From contig CAWCVN010000008.1 in the NCBI GenBank assembly GCA_963799045.1, positions 62,001 to 126,000 on the forward strand: a stretch of 64,000 nt of DNA, in the 5' to 3' direction. This document shows, piece by piece, positions 1-7,888 of the stretch (within the stretch, counting starts at the first letter, position 1; each line of letters starts with the position of its first letter). This DNA comes from DASRSS01 sp963799045. Lineage in GTDB: Bacteria; Actinomycetota; Actinomycetes; Mycobacteriales; Jatrophihabitantaceae. The notes under the pieces are model-generated. The model was not told the origin of the DNA and did not search any database. It saw nothing but the letters and a program-made list of their open reading frames with translations. The translations under genes were made by a program, and so were the position numbers.

Positions 1-328
1 AGGCGTGCGGCGCGCCGAACAGTGCCGTGGCGTGGTCGACGGCCAGCTGCTCGACGGTGTCGATGTTCTGGCAGGCGGCGTAGAAGCGGTGCCCGATCGT
101 GCCCTCGGCGTACTTGTCGGACAGCCAGTTGCCCATGGTCAGCAGCACCGCCGGCGATGCGTAGTTCTCACTGGCGATCAGCTTCAGCGACGCCCGCTGG
201 TCGGCCAGTTCGGCGCGGATGGCAGCGGCGATGTTCGGCTCGACGGCGCCGATGACCTCCAGTGCGCTGCGGTAGGCGCTGGACGCGATCCGCGCGTCGT
301 AGGGCAGGGTGTTGTGGTTCTCGGGCAT
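1..328 (-). CDS. glyA: Serine hydroxymethyltransferase, N-terminal part (cut by window edge)
   Basis: Reading the minus strand from the ATG at 328 gives about 109 residues that match the amino end of serine hydroxymethyltransferase. They include the family signature LKLIASENYASP and the stretch KYAEGTIGHRFYAAC. The enzyme is a cytoplasmic PLP protein that interconverts serine and glycine while loading one-carbon units on tetrahydrofolate. The PLP lysine and the rest of the protein lie beyond base 1. A GGAGG (335-339 on this strand) sits 6 bases before the ATG and fixes the start. The gene is divergent from the acyl-CoA dehydrogenase at 670. Confidence 0.93.
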   Translation of the reverse strand, partial: MPENHNTLPYDARIASSAYRSALEVIGAVEPNIAAAIRAELADQRASLKLIASENYASPAVLLTMGNWLSDKYAEGTIGHRFYAACQNIDTVEQLAVDHATALFGAPHA

Positions 329-669
329 GGCGCGCCTCCATCGTCCGGTGTCTTAGGCACCCAGGCGCGCGGCTGTGTCCTCGTCAGCCGCTCCCCGGTG
401 GTGCACCACCTTAAACGCCAGTCACGGCTCGCGGTCAGCATAGCCACCGCGGCAGTGCCCGGTCCGGCCGCGGGGGCCGCGCAGGGGCTCGGGTCGCCGA
501 GGCACTGGTAAGGCGGGCGGGACGGCGCTGGGGTCGCGGCGATGGGCCCGTCCACGCTCTCGTTGCCGTCCTCGGCCCGCCTCACAGCGAGCCTGCCCGT
601 GCTGTGTTCAGGGCAACAGGGTCCTTCGGCCCATGCGACACAGGTATTAGGACGACCTACTATTCGGGT
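329..669. promoter_or_regulatory. Divergent intergenic region glyA / acyl-CoA dehydrogenase
   Basis: This 341-bp gap has no convincing gene. It holds the glyA ribosome binding site, a hairpin with 7-bp arms (GCGGCTG 369-375, CAGCCGC 385-391) that would lie in the glyA leader, and a perfect 14-bp palindrome GGTGGTGCACCACC at 397-410 that could be an operator. At its right end TACTAT (658-663) is six bases before the ATG at 670, the layout of a leaderless actinobacterial promoter. No known riboswitch was recognised. The functional roles are inferred. Confidence 0.45.
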
Positions 670-1833
670 ATGGCATTCGGAAACCCCGACTTCGACTCCT
701 ACCGGCTCACCGACGAGCAGAACATGCTGCGCGCCGCGGTCCGCCAGCTCGCCGACGACAAGATCGCGCCCCGAGCCGCGGAGATCGACGAGACAGCCGA
801 GTTCCCCTACGACGTCCTGGACGCCTTGGTGCGCGCCGGCTTCCACGCGGTGCACGTGCCGGAGGAGTACGGCGGCATGGGCGCCGACGCCGTCTCGGCG
901 TGCATCGTCGTCGAGGAGGTCGCCCGGGCGTGCGCGTCGTCCTCGCTCATCCCCGCGGTCAACAAGCTGGGCAGCATGCCGGTGATCCTCTCCGGCTCCG
1001 AGGAGCTGAAGAAGGAGGTGCTGACGCCGCTCGCCGCCGGCGAGGCGATGTTCAGCTACGCGCTGTCCGAGCGGGAGGCGGGATCCGACGCCGCGTCGAT
1101 GCGCACCCGTGCGGTGCTGGACGGCGACCACTGGGTGCTCAACGGCACCAAGTGCTGGATCACCAACGCCGGGGTCTCGACGTTCTACACCGTCATGGCG
1201 GTCACCGACCCGGAAAACGGCGCGAACGGCATCTCGGCGTTCGTCGTGCACAAGGACGACCCGGGTTTCTCGGTCGGCGCGAAGGAGCGCAAGCTCGGGA
1301 TCAAGGGCAGCCCCACCTGCGAGATCTACTTCGAGGACTGCACGATTCCCGCCGACCGGATCGTCGGTGAGCCGGGGACGGGCTTCAAGACCGCGCTGCG
1401 CACGCTCGACCACACCCGGCTGACGATCGGCGCGCAGGCGCTCGGAATTGCGCAGGGTGCTCTGGACGCGGCGATCGGCTACGTCAAGGAGCGCAAGCAG
1501 TTCGGTAAGCGGATCGGTGACTTCCAGGGCATCCAGTTCATGCTCGCGGACATGGCGATGAGGGTCGAGGCCTCGCGTCAGCTCGTCTACGCCGCGGCGG
1601 CGCGCGCCGAGCGCGACGAGCCGAACCTCACGTTCACCTCGGCCGCGGCGAAGGTCTTCGCCTCGGACACCGCGATGTCGGTCACGACCGACGCCGTGCA
1701 GCTGTTCGGAGGCTACGGGTTCACCAAGGACTTCCCTGTCGAGCGGATGATGCGCGACGCGAAGATCACCCAGATTTACGAGGGCACCAACCAGATCAAC
1801 CGCATGGTGATGGCGCGCAACCTGCTCAAGTAG
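670..1833 (+). CDS. Acyl-CoA dehydrogenase (FadE25-like)
   Basis: A 387-residue flavoprotein of normal family length. It oxidises acyl-CoA to trans-2-enoyl-CoA and passes electrons to ETF. Recognisable segments are FSYALSEREAGSDAAS (FAD and substrate loop), WITNAG, the C-terminal helical domain with RKQFGKRIGDFQ, and FGGYGFTKDFPVERMMRDAKI. The catalytic Glu is in YEGTNQI, about residue 371. The ATG at 670 is preferred over upstream in-frame starts because TACTAT lies six bases before it and conserved sequence begins directly after it. The last 58 bases, including the catalytic YEGT codons and the stop, are repeated exactly at 3203-3260. The gene is intact. FadE25 naming is by resemblance and gene neighbourhood. 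Confidence 0.9.
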   Translation: MAFGNPDFDSYRLTDEQNMLRAAVRQLADDKIAPRAAEIDETAEFPYDVLDALVRAGFHAVHVPEEYGGMGADAVSACIVVEEVARACASSSLIPAVNKLGSMPVILSGSEELKKEVLTPLAAGEAMFSYALSEREAGSDAASMRTRAVLDGDHWVLNGTKCWITNAGVSTFYTVMAVTDPENGANGISAFVVHKDDPGFSVGAKERKLGIKGSPTCEIYFEDCTIPADRIVGEPGTGFKTALRTLDHTRLTIGAQALGIAQGALDAAIGYVKERKQFGKRIGDFQGIQFMLADMAMRVEASRQLVYAAAARAERDEPNLTFTSAAAKVFASDTAMSVTTDAVQLFGGYGFTKDFPVERMMRDAKITQIYEGTNQINRMVMARNLLK

Positions 1834-1834
1834 C
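1777..1834 (+). repeat. 58-bp direct repeat, copy 1 (3' end of acyl-CoA dehydrogenase)
   Basis: This copy is part of the dehydrogenase gene and codes for YEGTNQINRMVMARNLLK plus the stop. It is identical base for base to 3203-3260. The flanking bases differ on both sides (TT before and GGGGCGG after here; AA before and CGCCCCG after at copy 2), so the repeat limits are sharp. Confidence 0.95.
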
Positions 1835-2059
1835 GGGGCGGACCGGAGTTCCGGCGTTGCGCGCCACTGGTTGGCGGACTGGCGTCTGGATGGTGGCTGC
1901 TCCGGACTCAGTATGCGCGCCTCGAGGCGAGGATTACCCGGAGGCGGCCCCATCCGCCCCGATCACAGCGGGCAGACTCAATCGGGCCCAGCATGCTGGC
2001 CACGGGTCTGAGACGCGTCGACTAGTTCGACCTCCTTCGGGTCAGCCTCCCTGACGCCC
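1835..2059. other. Unexplained segment between the repeat and the IS630 left end
   Basis: About 225 bp separate copy 1 of the 58-bp repeat from the left inverted repeat of the IS element. I see no gene, RNA or clear repeat in it. It is neither the dehydrogenase nor typical IS sequence, so it may be what is left of a larger inserted segment. Confidence 0.4.
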
Positions 2060-3189
2060 TAGTGTCGCGTGAATGAAATAGCTTGACCTCGCGGGTAGCA
2101 TGGTGTATGTCGTTGACTGTGGCTGTGCGATGCCTGCCGAGGATCGCGCTGAGTTGAGCCGTTGGACGCGGACGCCGAGCTTGCCGGCGGGGTTGGCGCA
2201 GCGGGCGCGGATCGTGTTGCTGGCCGAGGAGGGCGTCGGGACGAACGAGATCGTGCACCGGGTCGGGGTGTCCAAGCCGACGGTGATCGCCTGGAAGAAG
2301 CGTTACGCCGCCGAGGGGATCGCTGGGCTGGACGACCGGTCGAAGCCGGGCCGGCCGGCGCAGGTCGACGAGGTTGCGGTGGTGCTGGCGACGCTGGAGC
2401 CGCCGCCGGAGAAGCTGGGTGTGACGCACTGGTCGAGCAGGCTGCTGGCCGATCACCTCAGCGCCCAGGGGGCGGCCATCTCGAACGTGTGGGTCGCCCG
2501 GATCTGGCGCAAGTGGGGGTTGCAGCCGTGGCGGCGCGAGACGTTCAAGTTCTCCACCGACCCGGAGCTGGAGGCCAAGGTCCGCGACGTGGTCGGGCTG
2601 TATCTGGCGCCGCCGGAGAAGGCGGTGGTGCTCTCGATCGACGAGAAAAGCCAAATTCAAGCTCTGGACCGGACAGCGCCGATCCTGCCGATGCGGCCCG
2701 GCCTGCCGGAGAAGGCGACGCACGACTACGTGCGCCACGGCACCACGACGCTGTTCGCCGCGCTGGAGATCGCGACCGGGAAAATCACCGACGCGTGCTA
2801 CCCGCGCCACCGCAGCGACGAGTTCCTGAAATTTCTCAAGCAGGTCGCGAAGGCCTACCCGCGGGTCAAGCTGCACCTCGTCGTGGACAACTACGCCACC
2901 CACAAGCACCCGAGCGTGCAGGCGTGGCTGGCGAAGAACCCCCGGGTCACGATGCACTTCACGCCGACTTCCGGGTCCTGGCTGAACATGGTCGAAATCT
3001 TCTTCGGAATCATCACCCGCCAAGCCATCCGCCGCGGCACCTTCACCCGGTCAAGGACCTCATCGCCGCGATCGAGACCTACATCGACGCCTGGAACGAA
3101 CGCTGCCAACCGTTCACCTGGACAAAGACCGCCGACGAAATCCTCACCAAAGCCACCGGCGGTCAAAGATCATCGTTCACACGACACTA
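2060..3189 (+). mobile_element. IS630-family insertion sequence
   Basis: The element is about 1.13 kb and bounded by CTAG on both sides, in line with IS630 elements that insert at CTAG and duplicate TA. The left end (2059-2076) and the inverse of the right end (3173-3190) match at 16 of 18 positions, beginning CTAGTGTCG on each side; both mismatches are transitions. The single gene inside is a DDE transposase carrying a frameshift. The element lies between two 58-bp direct repeats that are far longer than an IS630 target duplication, so those repeats need another explanation. Confidence 0.85.
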
Positions 3190-3190
3190 G
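2130..3190 (+). pseudogene. IS630-family transposase, frameshifted
   Basis: The N-terminal part is a helix-turn-helix (RARIVLLAEEGVGTNEIV, then VGVSKPTVIAWKKRY). The DDE catalytic core follows with the first Asp in LSIDEKSQIQ, the second in LVVDNYATHKH and the Glu in SWLNMVEIFF. Around 3045-3052 one base is missing: the frame carrying the DDE core breaks after RRGTFT, and the usual C-terminal sequence (VKDLIAAIETYIDAWNERC) resumes in another frame and ends at TAG 3188-3190, inside the right inverted repeat. The ATG at 2130 is the likely start; an in-frame ATG at 2100 is possible. The break may be real inactivation or a base-calling error, as in many genes here. Confidence 0.85.
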
Positions 3191-3202
3191 CCATCGAGAG
3201 AA

Positions 3203-3260
3203 TACGAGGGCACCAACCAGATCAACCGCATGGTGATGGCGCGCAACCTGCTCAAGTAGC
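3203..3260 (+). repeat. 58-bp direct repeat, copy 2 (downstream of IS630)
   Basis: An exact copy of 1777-1834 that begins 13 bases after the end of the IS element. It carries the last 18 codons and stop of the acyl-CoA dehydrogenase with no gene in front of it, so it is a gene-end relic. This placement is what is seen when an element integrates by recombination into the 3' end of a gene and restores it on one side. Confidence 0.95.
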
Positions 3261-3282
3261 CGCCCCGGTAGACTCAGCGGAG

Positions 3283-3351
3283 ACGGCGGAGGGGCCCGCC
3301 GATAACCGCGACGATGCACCGCTCGGTGTGTGCGCCAACGGTCCCTACCTC
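3283..3351 (+). ncRNA. Probable fluoride riboswitch (crcB motif)
   Basis: The leader of the crcB pair contains the GGCGGAGGGGCCCGCC block (3285-3300), followed by GATAACCGC and, some 30 bases on, ACGGTCCCTACC (3338-3349). These resemble the conserved core of fluoride riboswitches: a pseudoknotted 5' block, AACCGC, and a terminal GAC-CCCTAC-like strand. The position 20 bases before the crcB start also fits. The match was made by eye and no covariance model was run, so the exact limits are approximate. Confidence 0.65.
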
Positions 3352-3372
3352 AGGTCACGCACGGAGGTAGCC

Positions 3373-3909
3373 ATGTGCCCATCGGACGACGATCCCGGCA
3401 GGCCACAACCGCGGCTGCAGCCGCACCCGCACGTCATCGACCCCGATGTCGACCTGCACGATCCTGCGCAACGCGCCGAGACGGCGCGGCGTGAGTGGGA
3501 CCTGCTCGCGGTCATGTCCGCCGGCGGGGTGGTCGGGGCCGAGGCCCGCTACGGCCTGGCCCGGGCGCTGCCGCACGCAAGCGACACGTTCCCCTGGGCA
3601 ACGGTGGTGACCAACGCGCTCGGGTGTCTGCTGATCGGGGTGCTGATGGTGGTGCTGCTCGAGCTGTCCCGCCCGCACCGTTACGTCCGGCCGTTCCTGG
3701 GTGTCGGGGTGCTCGGTGGCTTCACGACCTACTCGACGTTCGCCGTCGACACCCAGCAGCTGATCACCGGGCACCGCCCCGGGGTGGCGATCGCCTACAT
3801 CGTGGTCACGTTCGTCAGCTGCTTGGCCGCCGTGTTGCTGGCGACCGCGGGCACCCGGAGCCTGGGCCAACGCGTCCGGCGCGCCGAAGCCGTGGCGGTG
3901 GGCCGGTGA
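3373..3909 (+). CDS. crcB: CrcB/Fluc fluoride channel subunit 1, with N-terminal extension
   Basis: A 178-residue protein with a charged, proline-rich N-terminal extension of about 50 residues ahead of a four-helix Fluc domain. Family motifs are GAEARYGL, FPWATVVTNALGCLLIG and GVLGGFTTYSTF (the STF/Phe-box region that lines the fluoride path). Fluc channels export toxic fluoride as dual-topology dimers. The ATG at 3373 follows GGAGG (3363-3367). The stop overlaps the GTG of the second crcB by four bases, so the two are co-translated and probably form a heterodimer. A likely fluoride riboswitch lies upstream. The extension is longer than in most homologues. Confidence 0.92.
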   Translation: MCPSDDDPGRPQPRLQPHPHVIDPDVDLHDPAQRAETARREWDLLAVMSAGGVVGAEARYGLARALPHASDTFPWATVVTNALGCLLIGVLMVVLLELSRPHRYVRPFLGVGVLGGFTTYSTFAVDTQQLITGHRPGVAIAYIVVTFVSCLAAVLLATAGTRSLGQRVRRAEAVAVGR

Positions 3910-4271
3910 TCGCGCTGCTGGTCGGGCTCGGCGCCGCGATCGGCGCGCCTGCCCGCTATCTCAGCGACCGGGCGGTGCAGAAGGCGCATGAGACGGTCTT
4001 CCCGTGGGGCACGCTCAGTGTCAACGTGCTCGCCTCGCTCGTGCTCGGCGTGCTGGCCGGCGCGGGCAGCCATCTGTCGGCCTCGACGATGGCGGTGCTC
4101 GGTACCGGGTTCTGCGGCTCGCTGAGCACGTTCTCGACGTTCGGCTACGAGACGACGCAGCTGGCCGCCGACCGCGCCTGGTTCTACAGCGCGGCCAACG
4201 TCGCGGTCAGCCTGGTCGCCGGGCTGGGCGCGGCGGCGATCGGCTGGTCGCTGGGTACCGCCTTCACCTGA
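3906..4271 (+). CDS. crcB: CrcB/Fluc fluoride channel subunit 2
   Basis: A 121-residue four-helix membrane protein with the Fluc motifs GAPARYLSDR, FPWGTLSVNVLAS and GFCGSLSTFSTFGYE. The GTG at 3906 overlaps the stop of the first crcB (GTGA). Paired crcB genes in Gram-positive bacteria usually code for opposite-topology halves of one fluoride channel. This one has the short standard length, unlike its partner. It lies under the same presumed fluoride-sensing leader. Confidence 0.92.
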   Translation: MIALLVGLGAAIGAPARYLSDRAVQKAHETVFPWGTLSVNVLASLVLGVLAGAGSHLSASTMAVLGTGFCGSLSTFSTFGYETTQLAADRAWFYSAANVAVSLVAGLGAAAIGWSLGTAFT

Positions 4272-4281
4272 GCGGTCCCGC

Positions 4282-4551
4282 TCAGTGGTGGCGTAGCGCG
4301 TCGATCAGCTCGCCCTTGTTCATCTTCGAGCGGCCCTCGATGTCCAGGTCGGAGGCCCGCTTGCGCAGGTCGTCGACCGTCCAGTCCTCGTAGGACTGCG
4401 AGGTGCCGCCGCGCCTGCCCACCCGGTGCCGGCTGCTGCCCGCGGCGGAATTGGCGATGCGCGCCGCCTTCTCCTTGGAGTTGCCCTCACGGCGCAGCTT
4501 CTCGTACATCTCGTCGTCCTTGACGCTCGGTCCGGGGCTTCGTCCAGGCAT
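4282..4551 (-). CDS. Small DUF7218/Rho N-terminal-like domain protein
   Basis: An 89-residue basic protein. Residues 1-40 (MPGRSPGPSVKDDEMYEKLRREG, then SKEKAARIANSAA) resemble the short DUF7218-type segment. Residues 54-89 (WTVDDLRKRASDLDIEGRSKMNKGELIDALR) form a Rho-N/SAP-like helix-extended-loop-helix that often binds nucleic acid. Such small proteins are common in actinobacteria and have no firm function. It is convergent with crcB, 10 bases from its stop, and has no close operon partner. Confidence 0.8.
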   Translation of the reverse strand: MPGRSPGPSVKDDEMYEKLRREGNSKEKAARIANSAAGSSRHRVGRRGGTSQSYEDWTVDDLRKRASDLDIEGRSKMNKGELIDALRHH

Positions 4552-4623
4552 GGTGTCCTCCTTAGGTCCTGCGGCGACCTCGTCACGGAGCTACCGGACC
4601 GGGCTACCCGGACCGGCCCGTGG

Positions 4624-6408
4624 TCAAACGGGTTCGAGCCCGCTGCCGCCGAGCCGGACCGACGCCTCCAGCATCAGCGCGTGGACGAAGGCCTGCGGCA
4701 TGTTCCCGCGCAGCTGGTGCTCGTTGGCGTCGAACTCCTCGGTGTAGATGACCGGCGGCCCGCACGCTGCGCGGGTGCGCTCGTACCAGCCCATCGCCTC
4801 GACCTGCTCGCCCTGCTGGTGCATGGCCATCGCCATCACGAATCCGCACAGCAGGAACGAGCCCTCGGCGTCGGGCAGCGGCCGCTGGTCGTGGCGGAAG
4901 CGGTACGCGTAGCCGTCCAGGGTCAGCTGCTCGCGGTACGCATGCAGGGTGCTGATCGTCCGGGGATCGTCCGGCTGTATGCCGCCCCGCAGCGGTGGGA
5001 GCAGCAGCGCGCCGTCGAGCCCGCTGTCGTCGGGTGAGCGCTGCCAGTAGCCCGAGGGGTGAAGCGCGTTCGCGGCGGTGTCGGCGACGATCCGGTCGGC
5101 CAGCGCCAGCCACTCGGCGGCCTGCGGCGTGCCCGGCCGGGCGGCAGCGATCGCCCGCAGGCCCGAGGCGCAGATCAGCCGGCTGTGTGTCCACGGCCGG
5201 TTGTCGATCTCCCAGACCCCGGCGTCCGGCTCGGTCCAGCGTTGTCGGACGGCGTCGGCGGCCACCCGGGCCGCCCGCCATCCGTCGCCGTCGAGGCGGT
5301 CCTGCCGCGCGGCCGCGGCGAACAGCAGCAGGCTCTCACCGAAGGCGTCGAGCTGGAACTGCTTGTTCACCCAGTTCCCGATCCGGTCCGAACCGCCCGG
5401 GTAACCCGGCAGGTCCAGGTTGCGCTGATCGGGGACGGCCTCGCCGCGCGTGGTGTAGGCGGGTGCGAGCCGATCGCCGTGGTCGAGCAGTCGAGCGCCG
5501 ACGAAACCGACCGCGTCGTCGAGCAGGGAACTCGCGCCTGCGGCCGCGACGGCCTGGCCGGTGTAGCACTGGTCGCGGATCCACACGTACCGGTAGTCGT
5601 AGTTGCGGCCGGCCTCGGCGTGTTCGGGCAGACTCGTCGTGGCCGCAGCGACCATGCCGCCGCCGGAGGAGGTGAGCCCACGCAGCACCGCGTAGGAGTG
5701 CCGCGACTCGCGCGGCGCCAGTGCGCCGTCCAGCCGCGGCAGGCCGCTCTGCCAGCTCTGCTCGGTCGCCCGCCATGCCGAGTCCGGATCCGTCGGTCGC
5801 TCCGGCAGCGCTCCGGGCCCGATCTCCAGCACCAGGTCGTGCCGCTCGCCAGCCGACAGGTCCAGGTCGAACGCGAGGTGGCGGTCGGCGCCGGACCCGG
5901 TCGGCCGGGCGTCGCCGGCGCCGCTCCAGCGCACGTGCAGGTCACCGGTGCGCCCGGTCCAGATGTCGCCGTCGCGGTCGAGGCCGGTGAACCGGTGCCG
6001 GCCGAAGTCTGCGCGTGGTTCCAGCGCGACCCGCACCCGGGCCGGGGCGTCCACGGCGACGACCTGGCGCAGCAGGACGGCCCGGTCCTTATCACCCGGG
6101 AACGCCAGCGCCTCGCGGCATTCGACGATCCCGTCGTTGGTCACCCAGCGGCTGCGCCAGATCAGCGTGTCCGCCTCGTAGTAGCCGCCCCAGACGAACC
6201 GGTCCCGCGGGGTGATGGCGTAGCCGCCGCTGCCGCCGATCAGCATCGCGAACACGGCGGGGCTGTCCCACCACGGCGCGCACATCCAGACGATGTCGCC
6301 CCGCGGGCCGACCAGCGCACCACGCTCGCCGTCGGCGAGCAGCGCGTACTCGCGCAGCACGTGCGGCGGGCTCGCCAGGGGGTCCGCCGCGCTGCGTTGG
6401 CCGCTCAC
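4624..6408 (-). CDS. Glycoside hydrolase family 15 protein (glucoamylase/trehalase-like)
   Basis: A 594-residue protein of the usual length for actinobacterial GH15 enzymes. The N-terminal beta-sandwich (LREYALLADGERGALVGPRGDIVWMCAPWWDSPAVF) is followed by an (alpha/alpha)6 barrel with YDYRYVWIRDQCYTGQA and NWVNKQFQLDAFGE, both typical of the family. The C-terminal YTEEFDANEHQLRGNMPQAFVHA is also conserved. No signal peptide is visible, so it probably acts on cytoplasmic alpha-glucans or trehalose. The GTG at 6408 overlaps the preceding stop by four bases and conserved sequence begins soon after. Substrate (trehalose versus oligosaccharide) cannot be decided from sequence. Confidence 0.88.
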   Translation of the reverse strand: MSGQRSAADPLASPPHVLREYALLADGERGALVGPRGDIVWMCAPWWDSPAVFAMLIGGSGGYAITPRDRFVWGGYYEADTLIWRSRWVTNDGIVECREALAFPGDKDRAVLLRQVVAVDAPARVRVALEPRADFGRHRFTGLDRDGDIWTGRTGDLHVRWSGAGDARPTGSGADRHLAFDLDLSAGERHDLVLEIGPGALPERPTDPDSAWRATEQSWQSGLPRLDGALAPRESRHSYAVLRGLTSSGGGMVAAATTSLPEHAEAGRNYDYRYVWIRDQCYTGQAVAAAGASSLLDDAVGFVGARLLDHGDRLAPAYTTRGEAVPDQRNLDLPGYPGGSDRIGNWVNKQFQLDAFGESLLLFAAAARQDRLDGDGWRAARVAADAVRQRWTEPDAGVWEIDNRPWTHSRLICASGLRAIAAARPGTPQAAEWLALADRIVADTAANALHPSGYWQRSPDDSGLDGALLLPPLRGGIQPDDPRTISTLHAYREQLTLDGYAYRFRHDQRPLPDAEGSFLLCGFVMAMAMHQQGEQVEAMGWYERTRAACGPPVIYTEEFDANEHQLRGNMPQAFVHALMLEASVRLGGSGLEPV

Positions 6409-6761
6409 CGCAGTGCCCGTGCGGTCACGGCGGTCAGCGCGCCGGACGCGGTCGCGACCGCCGCGCTGCCCAGCGCGGCACGCCGGTACCGGGCGTCGGC
6501 GGCGGCGAGCGCGTACATGCTCGCGGCGTGCAGCAGGTCGATCGCCGCGCATACTGCGACGACCCGGCGCCGTGGCCGGCCCATGAGCAGCGCGCCCTGC
6601 GCGGTGAGCCGCCCGCCGAGGGCGCGCACCACCTCGCTGGCCGGGACACCGCGTCCGGTGGCGACGGTCTCCGCCACCCGCTCCGGGCGAATCAGCAGGG
6701 CCAGGCCGGACACGGCGTTCACCGCCCCGATCGAACGGGCGGAGGTCGCCGCGGCGCTCAT
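6405..6761 (-). CDS. Small hydrophobic membrane protein, unknown function
   Basis: A 118-residue protein rich in Ala and Val with two or three possible membrane helices (about residues 15-30, 65-85 and 95-115). I do not recognise the family. Its ATG (6761) overlaps the stop of the SDR gene (ATGA), and its stop overlaps the GTG of the GH15 gene. It is therefore the middle gene of a tightly coupled three-gene operon. Similar small membrane proteins accompany SDR/GH15 genes in some actinobacteria, but no role is known to me. Confidence 0.7.
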   Translation of the reverse strand: MSAAATSARSIGAVNAVSGLALLIRPERVAETVATGRGVPASEVVRALGGRLTAQGALLMGRPRRRVVAVCAAIDLLHAASMYALAAADARYRRAALGSAAVATASGALTAVTARALR

Positions 6762-7783
6762 CGGCTCCACCGCGCCACTACGGTCGCGGCCAGCGCGCCG
6801 GCCACGCCCCCGGCGGCGGCCAGCAGGCCGTGATGCCGGGAGGCCCACAGCTGCGGGTCGTGCTGGTGCGACTTGCGCCCGAACACGCCGTCCGCTCCGA
6901 AGTCCCTGCCGTCGTCACCGTCGGCGGGCTCCCACAGATTGGCCGGGGCGTGCGAGTCCGCGGGGTCGTCGGTCTGCTGGGACCCGAAACCGGTGCGGGC
7001 GAGGTAGCGGTCCAGCAGCCCGGGCACGATCGCATTGGCCGCGAGCGTGCCGACGGTGCTCGAGCCGACCCAGTACTCGCGCCGCCGCGGGTGCTCGGCC
7101 GCGTGGACGACGGCCTTGGCGACCAGCTCCGGCTCGTAGATCGGCGGGACGGGCTGGGCGTGCCGCGGCAGCCGCGACAGGACCCAGGAGAACTGGGGGG
7201 TGTTGACCGCCGGCATCTGCACCATCGTCACGCGTACACCGCTGTTGTCGTGCAGCAACTCGCAACGCAGCGACTCATGGAAGCCCTGGATCGCGTGCTT
7301 GGCGCCGCAGTAGGCGCTCTGCAACGGGATGCCGCGATAGGCCAGCGCCGAGCCGACCTGCACGATCGCGCCGCGGTCGCGGGCCTTCATCCGCGGCAGC
7401 ACGGCCATCGTCGCGTACACGTAGCCGAGGTAGCTGACCTCGGTCACCCGCTTGAACTCGGCCGGCTTGATCTTGTCGAAGGGGCTGAAGACCGAGGTGA
7501 ACGCGACATTGACCCAGGTGTCGATCGGGCCGACCTCGTTCTCGATCAGGTCGACGGCCGCGGTGACCGCGTCTGCGTCTGCCACGTCGACCGACATCGT
7601 GACGGCCTTCCCGCCGGCCTCCTCGACGTCCCGGGCCGCCCCGGCCAGCCCCTTCTCGCCGCGGGCGATCAGGACGACGGTGTCGCCGCGGCGGCCGAAG
7701 GCGACGGCGCTCGCCCGGCCGATGCCGCCGCTCGCACCGGTAACGACGACGATCTGTTTCGCATCGCTGGTGTCTTTGCTCAT
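6758..7783 (-). CDS. Short-chain dehydrogenase/reductase with C-terminal extension
   Basis: A 341-residue cytoplasmic oxidoreductase. The NAD(P)-binding TGASGGIG is at about residues 17-24, the catalytic Ser in VQVGSALAY, and the active-site YCGAKHA (Tyr-x-x-x-Lys) at about residue 160. After the normal 250-residue Rossmann core come about 90 extra residues with a final hydrophobic stretch (HHGLLAAAGGVAGALAATVVA), which may anchor it to the membrane. The ATG at 7783 is favoured because the conserved core starts right after it. It is the first gene of the operon with the small membrane protein and the GH15 enzyme. Its substrate is unknown. Confidence 0.88.
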   Translation of the reverse strand: MSKDTSDAKQIVVVTGASGGIGRASAVAFGRRGDTVVLIARGEKGLAGAARDVEEAGGKAVTMSVDVADADAVTAAVDLIENEVGPIDTWVNVAFTSVFSPFDKIKPAEFKRVTEVSYLGYVYATMAVLPRMKARDRGAIVQVGSALAYRGIPLQSAYCGAKHAIQGFHESLRCELLHDNSGVRVTMVQMPAVNTPQFSWVLSRLPRHAQPVPPIYEPELVAKAVVHAAEHPRRREYWVGSSTVGTLAANAIVPGLLDRYLARTGFGSQQTDDPADSHAPANLWEPADGDDGRDFGADGVFGRKSHQHDPQLWASRHHGLLAAAGGVAGALAATVVARWSR

Positions 7784-7888
7784 GGCAGTACCGTTCCCGG
7801 GGCGACCGGCAAGTATGCGGAGTGTGCGCAAGAGCGTATGCCCGATGTGAAGCAGATGTATCGGTCAGCTGTGTCGTGGCGGTCCCGA

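Noticed and set aside
184..1953. A 589-codon minus-strand open frame
   Set aside because: It is antisense to the intact acyl-CoA dehydrogenase and has no domain; such shadows are common at this GC content.
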